A stretch of DNA of 14,999 nucleotides from Candidatus Methylarchaceae archaeon HK01M (GTDB lineage: Archaea; Thermoproteota; Nitrososphaeria; Nitrososphaerales; JACAEJ01). The stretch covers positions 1 through 14,999 of the forward strand of contig JAKLZD010000027.1 in assembly GCA_024256245.1 (NCBI GenBank). The letters are read 5' to 3'. Numbering within the stretch: position 1 is the first letter of the stretch; each line of letters starts with the position of its first letter. Below, piece by piece: positions 7,049 through 14,466 of the stretch. Under the pieces are notes generated by a model that was not told the DNA's origin, ran no database searches, and saw only the letters and a program-made list of their open reading frames with translations. The translations under genes and the position numbers were made by a program.

Positions 7049-7084
7049 ATGTAATTCAAAGCTAGCATGTAATTCAAAGCTAGC
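7049..7084. repeat. Perfect tandem duplication of 18 bp
   Basis: ATGTAATTCAAAGCTAGC occurs twice in immediate succession (7049-7066 and 7067-7084), between the 3' end of tRNA-Phe and the promoter of the small barrel gene. Each unit contains the 6-bp palindrome GCTAGC. It may be a recent slippage event or a duplicated protein-binding site. Confidence 0.9.
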
Positions 7085-7105
7085 CCGGAGGGTCTTAAAG
7101 CGTTA

Positions 7106-7194
7106 TGCCGAGGGTGGGATTTGAACCCACGACACTCCGGTCTTCAGCCGGATGCTCTCCTTCGCCTTTTTAAATCAGGCTGAGCTACCTCGGC
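7106..7194 (-). tRNA. tRNA-Phe (GAA) with a D-loop intron
   Basis: On the minus strand GCCGAGG (7194-7188) pairs with CCTCGGC (7113-7107), followed by discriminator A (7106). The anticodon arm is TCCGG-CTGAAGA-CCGGA with anticodon GAA (7145-7143). The T arm is GTGGG-TTCAAAT-CCCAC. The D stem is GCTC/GAGC, but the D loop is 24 bases long. Removing 15 bases (about 7175-7161) restores the usual loop AGCCTGGGA with G15, G18 and G19. CCA is not encoded. A TATA-like element at about 7221-7231 is at the right distance upstream. Confidence 0.9.
7161..7175 (-). other. Probable D-loop intron of tRNA-Phe
   Basis: Fifteen extra bases after G18. Loop bases GCCT (15-17a) can pair with AGGC inside the insertion, forming a four-base-pair helix as in bulge-helix-bulge sites. 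The flanking bulges are not canonical, so the exact ends may differ by one or two bases. Confidence 0.6.
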
Positions 7195-7283
7195 ACAGTT
7201 CTAAGAAGCTATGTTTGCTTATTAAATATTTAGAGCTCCAAGAAGAACCAATATAAAATTCTTATAAGTCTATATTTGCAGAT

Positions 7284-7718
7284 TTGATAAGAAGGTGTCG
7301 AAAGCAGGACTTAAATCAAGTATTAGATATCGAGAGGATTTCCTTCAAGTATCCATATGATCGCTCTATCTTTCTTTACTTCTTGATGAGAGAGCCTGAG
7401 GGGTTTTTCGTTGACGAAGAGAAGGGGCGCATTATAGGGTACGCAATATCTTCTGTGATAGGCATTAAAGGCACTATAATGTCTATTGCTGTAATGCCAG
7501 AACTCAGGAGAAGGGGTATCGGTAGCAATCTAATAAGAGAGAGCTTGAATTTTCTTTCTAAAAAGGTTAGAGAAGTAGAACTCCAAGTGAGGAAAGACGA
7601 TCAAGGAGCAATCAATTTCTATAAGAAATCTGGATTTAGGGAGGCAGGTCTGATTTTTAATTATTATCCGGATAATGGAGATGCATTGATCATGTCCAAA
7701 ATTTTAGTAAATGATTAA
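7284..7718 (+). CDS. GNAT-family N-acetyltransferase, RimI/Nat-like
   Basis: A 144-residue single-domain acetyltransferase. The central strand (IMSIAVMPELR) leads into the acetyl-CoA pyrophosphate loop RRRGIG (75-80, pattern R-x-x-G-x-G). The C-terminal AINFYKKSGF motif is typical of RimI and archaeal protein N-terminal acetyltransferases. A protein or ribosomal N-terminus is thus a likely substrate, but small-molecule targets cannot be excluded. The start is TTG at 7284. A TATA-like ATATAAAAT (about 7251-7259) lies about 26-30 bases upstream and no ribosome binding site is seen, so the mRNA is probably leaderless. It converges with the next gene; their stop codons share TTAA (7715-7718). Confidence 0.8.
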   Translation: MIRRCRKQDLNQVLDIERISFKYPYDRSIFLYFLMREPEGFFVDEEKGRIIGYAISSVIGIKGTIMSIAVMPELRRRGIGSNLIRESLNFLSKKVREVELQVRKDDQGAINFYKKSGFREAGLIFNYYPDNGDALIMSKILVND

Positions 7719-8230
7719 AGGTAAGTGGTAAGCAAGTAAGGATACTTTCTGTATAAGAGCTTCTCTAGTTCACTCCTGAGCTTCAGATCAATCTCATCTT
7801 GATTGGATAGGAGATTTATGGGATTGTTGGGGTAGAGTATCGGTCCTTGGACTGCCAATTTACTCGTTATTTCATCGAAGGGTACCGGTTTTATAGTCAT
7901 GATCTTGCTTATAACGCTCTCTATCTTTCTTCTATCTCTAAAGGCTTTTATCGTCTCAGCTATATGCTTTTTAGGGATTGGTCTAAAACCAAACTGGTAT
8001 GGCTTGATACTACTGAGCGCATCTTCATCATCAACTTTATCCGCAATACCGAACCCAACCAATTCATATGGTTTGACCGGCTCCTCTTTTATGAACCACA
8101 CATCCTTCCCATGCAAGAATATGGTGTCGTAGTGCCCTCTTTGATCTCTTCTGACAAGGACATGCCATCCCTTTGGCTTCCTGTTGTAGCGTTCAAAGAT
8201 ATCCTTTTTGACATCGCTTGACGGTAACAT
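7715..8230 (-). CDS. Unrecognised 171-residue protein
   Basis: I do not recognise this family with confidence. The N-terminal half is strand-rich with many aromatic and charged residues (KPKGWHVLVRRD, then DVWFIKEEP). The middle is a charged segment (DKVDDEDALSS) followed by a helix (AETIKAFRDRR). The C-terminal part has a GPILYPNNP motif and a basic, aromatic tail. There are no membrane segments, cysteines or catalytic signatures, so a soluble cytoplasmic protein is likely. ATG 8230 is chosen over an adjacent TTG (8233); GGAG lies at 8243-8240 and a TATA-like TTTATTTAG at about 8277-8269. The clear ribosome binding site and 171-codon length support a real gene. Confidence 0.75.
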   Translation of the reverse strand: MLPSSDVKKDIFERYNRKPKGWHVLVRRDQRGHYDTIFLHGKDVWFIKEEPVKPYELVGFGIADKVDDEDALSSIKPYQFGFRPIPKKHIAETIKAFRDRRKIESVISKIMTIKPVPFDEITSKLAVQGPILYPNNPINLLSNQDEIDLKLRSELEKLLYRKYPYLLTTYL

Positions 8231-8721
8231 CAACTAAAACTCCATTTAAGCATCTGTAAATGTAAAACTAAATAAACGTTCTCCCAACCTATTTAAAGAA
8301 AAACGATCGACAATTGATGGTATTATTTGAAAATTCATAGCATAATTATTGAAAGATTCGAAAACTTGGATAAATCGTTCTTGATACTGTCAACTTAATT
8401 AAGATTCTAAAGGTCTATGAATAAAATTGGATGAGATGTTAATTATTAAAGTGAAAGCTGGGATAATTGTCATGATTGGGTTTTTTTATGTACATTAGTA
8501 TTTTTACTTTATAGTAACTATCAAAGGACAGGCTTGATACCGATTACTAGTTATCATAATTAGAGCGAGTATGATTTAGGTCAGTTGATGGTAGATATTT
8601 AGTGCATTTAAGAAGGAAAACCCAGAACGTCAGCCATTCAACGATAACTTTACGGAAGCCTTAAACATACTTTTAAATATTTATTATTACATGTTTGGAC
8701 GTATAACTATTGAAGGGGAGA
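8231..8721. other. Divergent intergenic region before queC
   Basis: About 490 AT-rich bases with the promoters of both flanking genes. TTTTAAATATTTATT (8671-8685) is a strong TATA-like element for queC, about 26 bases ahead of position 8702. A TTTAAATA element near 8291-8297 may serve the minus-strand gene. A 20-residue hydrophobic reading frame near 8437 looks like chance. No RNA gene was recognised. Confidence 0.45.
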
Positions 8722-9390
8722 ATGAAGAAAGCATTAACAATAATTTCTGGTGGAATAGACAGCTCAACTTTATTGTATAAAATACTTAATGATAGATACG
8801 AAGCCTATGCTCTGACCTTTATCTACGGCCAAAAACATTCTAAAGAAGTAGAGGTTGCAAAGGATATTACATCAAAACTGAATATTGACCATAAAGTGAT
8901 AGATATCTCATCTCTACAGGAAATTTTAAGATCAGCTCTGACAAGTCCTGAAATAAAGATTCCTGAAGTCTCTGGAGAACTAAAACATTACGATTCTTTA
9001 AAGTTCACGGTTGTTCCAAACAGAAATTCAATCTTTTTGTCCATTGCAGTAGGATATGCAATCAGTATCAGAGTGAATCATGTTTTTTATGCTGCCCACT
9101 TTTCTGATAGAGGAGTTTATCCAGATTGTAGGGAGGAGTTTGTTGAAGCCTTTAATCATGCATCTAGACTTGCAACAGATAACCCTGATCTAGTTATAGA
9201 GGCTCCATTTATTAAGATGAGTAAGAGTGAGATCGTAAGTCTAGGGACAAAACTTGGAGTTCCTTATGAATTGACTTGGTCTTGTTACAAGGGTGGAGAG
9301 AAACATTGTGGGGTCTGTAGTAGTTGTAGAGAGAGAAAGAGGGCCTTTCAAGATATAGGAATTCCAGATCCAACGGTGTATGAGAGATGA
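8722..9390 (+). CDS. queC: 7-cyano-7-deazaguanine (preQ0) synthase QueC
   Basis: QueC converts 7-carboxy-7-deazaguanine to preQ0 using ATP and ammonia. In archaea preQ0 is inserted at tRNA position 15 and becomes archaeosine. The protein has 222 residues. The N-terminal PP-loop is SGGIDSS (9-15), the ATP pyrophosphatase signature. The C-terminal zinc site is the four-cysteine pattern in SCYKGGEKHCGVCSSC. There is no fused glutaminase domain, so this is QueC itself rather than GAT-QueC. ATG 8722 matches the family start (MKKAL); an in-frame TTG at 8710 would add four residues and lies close to the expected transcription start. The stop overlaps queE as ATGA. Confidence 0.95.
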   Translation: MKKALTIISGGIDSSTLLYKILNDRYEAYALTFIYGQKHSKEVEVAKDITSKLNIDHKVIDISSLQEILRSALTSPEIKIPEVSGELKHYDSLKFTVVPNRNSIFLSIAVGYAISIRVNHVFYAAHFSDRGVYPDCREEFVEAFNHASRLATDNPDLVIEAPFIKMSKSEIVSLGTKLGVPYELTWSCYKGGEKHCGVCSSCRERKRAFQDIGIPDPTVYER

Positions 9391-10070
9391 AACTGAGCGA
9401 GATATTCTATTCGATTCAGGGTGAAGGACCGAACTTAGGTGAACCCGCGGTATTTCTTAGGATGGCCTTGTGCAATCTTAGTTGCAAGTGGTGTGATACG
9501 AAGTATACGTGGGATTGGGAGAATTACGATCAAGAAAAAGAAGTCAAAGATATGGAATTGGATAAAGTTAAGAAAGAGATCCTGAAGTATAGTTGTAAGC
9601 ATCTAGTTCTCACTGGTGGAGAACCAATGCTTCAGCAAGATGAATTAATTTTATTATTACGTTTTCTCAAAGAGAGAGTTTTCTATGTTGAAGTTGAAAG
9701 TAACGGAACCATAATACCAAAGCCAGAAATAGAACAGTTAGTAGATCAGTGGAATATCTCGCCAAAACTGACGAGCTCTAAGAATCCGATCGATCTAAGA
9801 GAGAAGCAAGAATCTTATGAATATTATAGGAATTTGCCCAACTCTTTCTTTAAGTATGTTGTGCAGGACGAATATGATTTGGATGAGGTCCAGAGATTGA
9901 TCAAGAAATACGATATTCCAATAAACAGAATTCTATTGATGCCTGAAGGCTTTGAAAAGGAAGAGTTGGCGAAGAGAAGTAAATGGTTGGTTAAATTCTG
10001 TGAAGAGAATGGTTATCACTTTACACCCAGGATTCAGATCATTCTTTGGGGAAATAAAAGAGGTTTTTGA
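9387..10070 (+). CDS. queE: 7-carboxy-7-deazaguanine synthase QueE
   Basis: This radical-SAM enzyme contracts 6-carboxy-tetrahydropterin to 7-carboxy-7-deazaguanine, the step before QueC. The N-terminal FYSIQGEGPNLGEP substrate and GEG motif precedes the iron-sulfur motif C29-x3-C33-x2-C36 (CNLSCKWC). SAM-binding TGGEP is at 76-80. The 227-residue length is normal for the family. Translation is probably coupled to queC by the ATGA overlap. A perfect ribosome binding site, GGAGGTGATC (10073-10082), follows the stop codon and points to a short reading frame before queD. Confidence 0.95.
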   Translation: MKLSEIFYSIQGEGPNLGEPAVFLRMALCNLSCKWCDTKYTWDWENYDQEKEVKDMELDKVKKEILKYSCKHLVLTGGEPMLQQDELILLLRFLKERVFYVEVESNGTIIPKPEIEQLVDQWNISPKLTSSKNPIDLREKQESYEYYRNLPNSFFKYVVQDEYDLDEVQRLIKKYDIPINRILLMPEGFEKEELAKRSKWLVKFCEENGYHFTPRIQIILWGNKRGF

Positions 10071-10083
10071 GGGAGGTGATCGA

Positions 10084-10213
10084 TTGACATTTAGAAAAAA
10101 CAAAGAGAGTGTCAATAAAGTTTATTCCAAAATTCATAGAAGATTTAGAAGATGTTTTGGAGGGGTTAAGAAGTTTTAAAAAGATAGGGTTAACATCAAG
10201 CAATATCTTATGA
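10084..10213 (+). CDS. Short ORF between queE and queD, probably interrupted by a one-base shift
   Basis: The anti-SD-complementary GGAGGTGATC (10073-10082) sits at ideal distance from TTG 10084. The frame from that TTG encodes 31 residues and ends at 10179. If one A is removed from the six-A run at 10095-10100, the reading switches to a frame ending at TGA 10211-10213 and gives a coherent 42-residue protein. That version has a basic N-terminus (MTFRKTKRVS) and an amphipathic helix (FIEDLEDVLEGLRSFKKIG). A 20-residue frame (ATG 10210 to TAG 10272) overlaps that stop as ATGA and runs across the queD start. I recognise no family; this could be a leader, a small pathway protein, a decayed gene or a homopolymer error. 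Confidence 0.4.
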
Positions 10214-10264
10214 ATCGATACATAGTTCAACATAATTTAGTTATTAAGAGGGAACCGATGAAGC

Positions 10265-10621
10265 GTGAGTAGAATGAAACTGGGTATGGAATTCTGGATA
10301 GATTATGCTCATTCATTAAAGGATCATTCGAAGTGTGAACCAATGCATGGTCACACTGCAAAGATATTGATAGAAATCGAGGGTGAACTAAAGAGTGGTA
10401 AAACGTATCAAGAGAATATGATAATGGATTTTGAAGATATGAAAGTAATCTGTAAAGAAATCTTAGAGAAACTCGATCATAGGAATCTTAACGAGTTATT
10501 TGAATTTTCTACTTCAGAGAATATTACAAAATGGATATTTGATGAACTTTCAAAAAGATTACCAGTGTGTAAAGTTTCGTTCTATGAAGGAAAAGGGAAA
10601 TGGTGTAAGATAGAGAAGTAG
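10265..10621 (+). CDS. queD: 6-carboxy-5,6,7,8-tetrahydropterin synthase QueD
   Basis: QueD makes 6-carboxy-tetrahydropterin from dihydroneopterin triphosphate, the substrate of QueE. The 118-residue protein has the complete catalytic set of the PTPS/QueD family. Zinc ligands are His16, His28 and His30 (MHGH), the nucleophile is Cys24 (HSKCEP), the catalytic pair is Asp71-His72 (LDHRNLNE) and the pterin-binding glutamate is Glu108 (FYEGKGKW). The start is taken as GTG 10265; ATG 10274 would lose three residues. It lies in the same orientation as queC-queE with the short ORF between, so a single operon is likely. Confidence 0.92.
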   Translation: MSRMKLGMEFWIDYAHSLKDHSKCEPMHGHTAKILIEIEGELKSGKTYQENMIMDFEDMKVICKEILEKLDHRNLNELFEFSTSENITKWIFDELSKRLPVCKVSFYEGKGKWCKIEK

Positions 10622-10623
10622 AT

Positions 10624-10635
10624 GTTAAATATTTA
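10624..10635 (+). promoter_or_regulatory. TATA box of the ribbon-helix-helix gene
   Basis: GTTAAATATTTA centres about 26 bases before ATG 10656, predicting a leaderless transcript. It gives this gene a promoter separate from the que genes. Confidence 0.55.
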
Positions 10636-10655
10636 GTTCTTACTTACTTAGATGT

Positions 10656-10982
10656 ATGAATACAACCAATCCAAAGATGAAGTTGACTGTATCTATAGGT
10701 GAAGATGTATTGAAGGCAGGTAAGAAGGCTGCAAGTGAGAGGAGAATCCCTGTTTCTAGATTGATAGAAAATTATCTTAAGTTCTTGGCAAAGCCTGAAG
10801 TATACTGTTTTAAATGTGGGGAGAAGTTTAGTGTAAATGAAGCTGAAGTATGTCCCAGATGTGGATGGATCATCTGCACAAAATGCAAAGCTTGTAGGTG
10901 TAGTTTAAGCGAGGAATCGGCCGAAGTGGCTTATCATATGAGAAAGGTTTATGAGGATTTATTAGGTGGAAGGATAAAATAA
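10656..10982 (+). CDS. Ribbon-helix-helix protein with an eight-cysteine zinc-ribbon-like C-terminus
   Basis: Residues 8-46 have the CopG/MetJ-like pattern: a strand (MKLTVSIGED), helix 1 (VLKAGKKAASERR) and helix 2 (IPVSRLIENYLKFLA), a dimeric DNA-binding fold. The next part has eight cysteines: C51-x2-C54 and C66-x2-C69, a typical zinc ribbon, then C74-x2-C77-x2-C80-x-C82, enough for a second metal. The C-terminal helix follows. It is probably a metal-containing DNA-binding regulator; the target is unknown. It lies 34 bases after queD on the same strand but has its own TATA box. The methionine at codon 8 (10677) is an alternative start that fits the fold boundary. Confidence 0.75.
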   Translation: MNTTNPKMKLTVSIGEDVLKAGKKAASERRIPVSRLIENYLKFLAKPEVYCFKCGEKFSVNEAEVCPRCGWIICTKCKACRCSLSEESAEVAYHMRKVYEDLLGGRIK

Positions 10983-11072
10983 AACTGGGGATACCACAAT
11001 GATACCTGACTCTTTATTGAAGCTAAATTCGAGGTTGAATCTATCTTTTCGTTGTAATTTTAATTTAAAACG

Positions 11073-11117
11073 AGAATGAAAAATTACTACCTATCAAACT
11101 ATCCCATTTTTCATTCT
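11073..11117. repeat. Perfect 12-bp inverted repeat
   Basis: AGAATGAAAAAT (11073-11084) and ATTTTTCATTCT (11106-11117) are exact complements separated by 21 bases. In RNA from either strand they form a hairpin. It may mark the transcript end between convergent genes. Confidence 0.75.
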
Positions 11118-11234
11118 ATCTGCTTGATGATTTTGCCAGCATTATCAGTAAACCGCGTAGGTACATTGACTGGAACACAAGCGCTATCTTATACCATCAG
11201 AGAGATTGGTGGGAGTACGGTTGTGATAAACTAA
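11076..11234 (+). CDS. Possible 52-residue ORF or gene remnant
   Basis: ATG 11076 to TAA 11234. The C-terminal half (GTLTGTQALSY, then TIREIGGSTVVIN) reads like part of a folded protein, but I recognise no family. There is no ribosome binding site, the only TATA-like run (about 11058-11070) is too close, and the start lies inside an inverted repeat. It is more likely a remnant or chance frame than an active gene. Confidence 0.25.
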   Translation: MKNYYLSNYPIFHSICLMILPALSVNRVGTLTGTQALSYTIREIGGSTVVIN

Positions 11235-11336
11235 TTTGAGCATGACAGGCTTTGTCTTCTGAGTCTATCTAGTTACTAAATACGAATCCAAACTCCGTTT
11301 AAGTTTCTTTTTCCTTTTAGTGAATTTTGATAGTAC

Positions 11337-12308
11337 TCAGCCAAATTTTTGTAAAGCTCTGAGGCGCTTAACTATGTTGGGGTGAGTTGAAAATAGCTCC
11401 AAGATCCTATCTGTTGTGTTAATCTTTCTTGAGAGTATTTCCTCAACGAGTTTCTGATCTACTGAATATCCTGAAATCTTCGCTATCTCTTGATAATCTT
11501 TCCCAGCCCTCTCTGGATCGGCTATGAACAGGGATCGAAAACTATTGGATAGGCCCACCTGGTTTCGTGGCTGCCTCTTCACATTTGCGCTGTAGCTCAC
11601 TATCTTTGCCAATGCCTCTGATAAATTACGAGCTCCATCATCCGCCACCGAGACACTATGCCTATCAGCGTAGTATTCTCTTAATCTACTCAATCCTAAG
11701 ACGAAAAGGGATAGTAACCAGTAAATCGCCATACAAGCGATTCCTATCAATATGGCAGCCCCCCCCTCACCTTGCCTTCTACCACCACCAAACCAGGCGG
11801 AGAGCATGAAGGAGTATCCTATGAAAAAAAAGATCGCTGGCAAGACCGAGGCGAACATCATTATCTGAACATCTCTATGCTTGAGGTGACCCAGCTCGTG
11901 TCCTATGACAGCCTCTACTTCTTCATCTTCGAGCGTATCCAACAGGGTATCAGTAACCGCTAACTTTTTTCCTGAAATAGGCGAACCATACGCAAAGGCA
12001 TTTGGGATTGGCATGCGGGCAATCATTACCTTTGGCATCTTTATGCCTGTTCTTTGACTGAGCATCTTGACGATACCATAAAGCTTTGGATTTCCATCTT
12101 TTGTGACTGGTTTAACCTTGTACATTGCATCAATCATGTAAGGTGCTAAAAGCCATTGAAAAAGATTGAAAGCCACTACAATTATAATCAACACAAATAT
12201 GTTTAATGATCCCATAAAGCTCAGAATGATCGCGAAGAAGAGAGTAGAGAGACCTATCAGAAAGGCTAAAGTACCTATCATAGATACACGAAGCTTTAGG
12301 AGACTCAT
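11337..12308 (-). CDS. htpX: HtpX-type membrane zinc metalloprotease (M48)
   Basis: HtpX proteases degrade damaged membrane proteins, with the active site on the cytoplasmic side. The 323-residue protein has two N-terminal membrane segments (about 10-30 and 35-57) and two more after the active site (about 150-170 and 183-206). The zinc site is HELGH (137-141), and the third ligand is probably Glu211 in LREYYAD. PNAFAYG (102-108) is a conserved M48 segment. ATG 12308-12306 is supported by GAGGTGA (12319-12313) four bases upstream and a TATA-like run at about 12351-12364. It diverges from pckG with 211 bases between them. Confidence 0.93.
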   Translation of the reverse strand: MSLLKLRVSMIGTLAFLIGLSTLFFAIILSFMGSLNIFVLIIIVVAFNLFQWLLAPYMIDAMYKVKPVTKDGNPKLYGIVKMLSQRTGIKMPKVMIARMPIPNAFAYGSPISGKKLAVTDTLLDTLEDEEVEAVIGHELGHLKHRDVQIMMFASVLPAIFFFIGYSFMLSAWFGGGRRQGEGGAAILIGIACMAIYWLLSLFVLGLSRLREYYADRHSVSVADDGARNLSEALAKIVSYSANVKRQPRNQVGLSNSFRSLFIADPERAGKDYQEIAKISGYSVDQKLVEEILSRKINTTDRILELFSTHPNIVKRLRALQKFG

Positions 12309-12519
12309 CCACTCACCTCTTGATAGAACGTAGAAATCATATTTTTGTTGTACTATATATTAATGTCCTTCAGCCTAATAAATAGTTTATGGTATTCGCT
12401 GAAAAAACGAAAAGTAAATCTTTCATAAAACAATCGAACAATAAGTTTTTAAAGGTTAAAGGGTTTGGAAACTGTAACTTCGTCTCAATGTATAATAGAA
12501 ATGGTTCGATGGTGTAATA
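12309..12519. promoter_or_regulatory. Divergent promoters of htpX and pckG
   Basis: TACTATATATTAAT (12351-12364) fits a minus-strand TATA box giving a short htpX leader. GTTTTTAAAG (12445-12454) fits a plus-strand TATA box for pckG, with a leader of about 45 bases. No operator was recognised. Confidence 0.45.
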
Positions 12520-14466
12520 TTGGTAAACTCAAAAGAGAGTGCCAAGACAAAATTAAAAGAATCTGGTAAGAAAATAGATAAAGAGACTATGAGCTTTCTC
12601 AAAACTAGACTAGGAGAAAAAGATTACCAAAAACTCATCAGGATAGATAATCCCAAGCTACACCGATTCATTTCTAAGTATATCGAACTTTGTAATCCTG
12701 ACGAAGTTTTTATCTGTACTGATTCACCAGAGGATATCCAGTATATCAGGCAAGCGGCAATAAAAAACGGAGAAGAGAAGGAACTTGCCATAGCTGGCCA
12801 CACCATTCATTTTGACGGCTATTACGATCAGGCTAGAGATAAAAAAAATACCAAATTTCTTCTACCCATGGGCGTCGATTTAGGCTCTCACATAAACAGA
12901 ATAGATAGGGAGGAAGGGCTCAAAGAAATTCATACCATTCTAAAAAATATCATGCAGGGGCATGAGATGTATGTAGGATTTTTCTGTTTGGGTCCAATAA
13001 ATTCTGAGTTCTCCACTCTTGCTGTTCAGCTTACCGATTCTAGCTATGTTGCCCATAACGAAAACCTGCTCTATAGGCCAGGATATGAGGAATTCAGAAG
13101 ATTGGGTGACTCTGATCAGTTCTTCAAGTTTGTACATTCTCAAGGAGAGCTTGAAGGAGGGGTAAGTAAGAATATAGACAAACGTAGAATATACATAGAT
13201 ATTCAAGAGGAGATAGTATATAGCGTAAACACCCAATATGGCGGCAACACCATTGGGCTTAAGAAATTGGCGATGCGTCTGGCGATAAATAGAGCATCAA
13301 AAGAAGGCTGGCTGACAGAACATATGTTTATCATTGGAGTGCATGGCCCAAAAGACAGGGTGACCTATCTCACAGGAGCCTTTCCTTCTCTTTGTGGAAA
13401 GACTTCTACCGCCATGATAGAAGGGGAGACGATAGTTGGGGACGACATAGCGTATCTCAGGAAAAAAAGTGAAAAGATACATGCAGTCAATGTAGAAAAG
13501 GGAATGTTTGGGATAATACAAGGCGTAAACTCTGTAGACGACCCTGTGTTATGGAAAGCATTTCACAGCCCAGGCGAAATCATCTTTTCAAATGTGCTGG
13601 TTACTGAAGATAAAGGTGTCTACTGGATCGATAAGGATGGAGAAATCCCAGAAAGGGGTTTCAATCATTCAGGAGAATGGATCCCTGGAAAGAAGGATGC
13701 TGAAGGCAACGAAATAACGCCTTCACACAGAAACGCCCGCTTCACACTCAACTTGAAGCTTTTGGAGAATATGGACCCACGGATCGACGATCCCCATGGT
13801 GTTGTGGTTGGTGGGATAATCTATGGGGGGCGGGATTCAGATACATGGGTACCGGTGGAGGAATCCTTCAACTGGGTACATGGCATCATAACCAAGGGTG
13901 CATCACTGGAGTCGGAAACTACAGCCGCCACCATAGGAAAGGAAGGTGTTAGAAAATTCAATCCCATGTCGAATCTGGATTTTCTATCCATATTCATAGG
14001 CAGATATATAGAGGATAACCTGAATTTTGGCATAACCTTAAAGAATCCTCCTCCGATCTTCTCTGTGAATTACTTTCTTAAAGCCTCTGATGGAAATTTC
14101 ATGAACGATAAAACTGATAAGAGGGTTTGGCTCAGATGGATGGAACTACGATCATATAAGGAAGTTGAGGCGATAGAAACACCTAGTGGTCTGATACCAA
14201 GATATGGAGATCTTAAGAGGTTGTTTAAGGAAGTGCTTGGTAAAGACTACCCTGAAGAAGACTACATCAAACAATTTACAGTCAGGATTCCAGAAAATTT
14301 AGCCAAGATAGACAGGATAACGAAGATTTATGAGACTAGCGTCCCTGATGCTCCGAAAATATTATTTAAAGTATTGAAAGAGCAGAGGCAGAGGCTAGAA
14401 AAAGCAAGGAGAAAATATGGAGATTACATCTCGCCAAATGAATTCTCTTCAAAGAAAGAAGAGTAA
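12520..14466 (+). CDS. pckG: Phosphoenolpyruvate carboxykinase, GTP type
   Basis: It interconverts oxaloacetate + GTP and phosphoenolpyruvate + GDP + CO2, an entry point to gluconeogenesis. It has 648 residues, near the family norm. The GTP-type signature is clear: substrate loop NTQYGGN (237-243), metal-ligand Lys249 (LKKL) and His268 (TEHM), P-loop GAFPSLCGKT (286-295) with the reactive Cys292, and VGDDIA with Asp309 as the remaining metal ligand. GGIIYGGRDSDTWVPV matches the conserved guanine-binding and domain-closure region. The start is TTG at 12520 with only a weak GGTG upstream, and the N-terminus is lysine-rich. The C-terminus is charged and ends naturally. Confidence 0.95.
   Translation: MVNSKESAKTKLKESGKKIDKETMSFLKTRLGEKDYQKLIRIDNPKLHRFISKYIELCNPDEVFICTDSPEDIQYIRQAAIKNGEEKELAIAGHTIHFDGYYDQARDKKNTKFLLPMGVDLGSHINRIDREEGLKEIHTILKNIMQGHEMYVGFFCLGPINSEFSTLAVQLTDSSYVAHNENLLYRPGYEEFRRLGDSDQFFKFVHSQGELEGGVSKNIDKRRIYIDIQEEIVYSVNTQYGGNTIGLKKLAMRLAINRASKEGWLTEHMFIIGVHGPKDRVTYLTGAFPSLCGKTSTAMIEGETIVGDDIAYLRKKSEKIHAVNVEKGMFGIIQGVNSVDDPVLWKAFHSPGEIIFSNVLVTEDKGVYWIDKDGEIPERGFNHSGEWIPGKKDAEGNEITPSHRNARFTLNLKLLENMDPRIDDPHGVVVGGIIYGGRDSDTWVPVEESFNWVHGIITKGASLESETTAATIGKEGVRKFNPMSNLDFLSIFIGRYIEDNLNFGITLKNPPPIFSVNYFLKASDGNFMNDKTDKRVWLRWMELRSYKEVEAIETPSGLIPRYGDLKRLFKEVLGKDYPEEDYIKQFTVRIPENLAKIDRITKIYETSVPDAPKILFKVLKEQRQRLEKARRKYGDYISPNEFSSKKEE

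Larger units (their letters stand above)
10983..11336. other. Intergenic region between convergent genes
   Basis: A 354-base gap between the ribbon-helix-helix gene and htpX. It holds a 12-bp perfect inverted repeat (11073-11117) and an overlapping 52-residue reading frame (11076-11234), both listed separately. Nothing else was recognised. Confidence 0.5.

Noticed and set aside
8437..8499. 20-residue hydrophobic reading frame before queC
   Set aside because: No ribosome binding site or promoter fits, and such runs are common in AT-rich DNA.
9933..10233. Several 60-75-codon frames on both strands around the queE end
   Set aside because: They overlap queE or the short ORF, lack start signals, and look like shadows; only the frame with a perfect ribosome binding site was kept.
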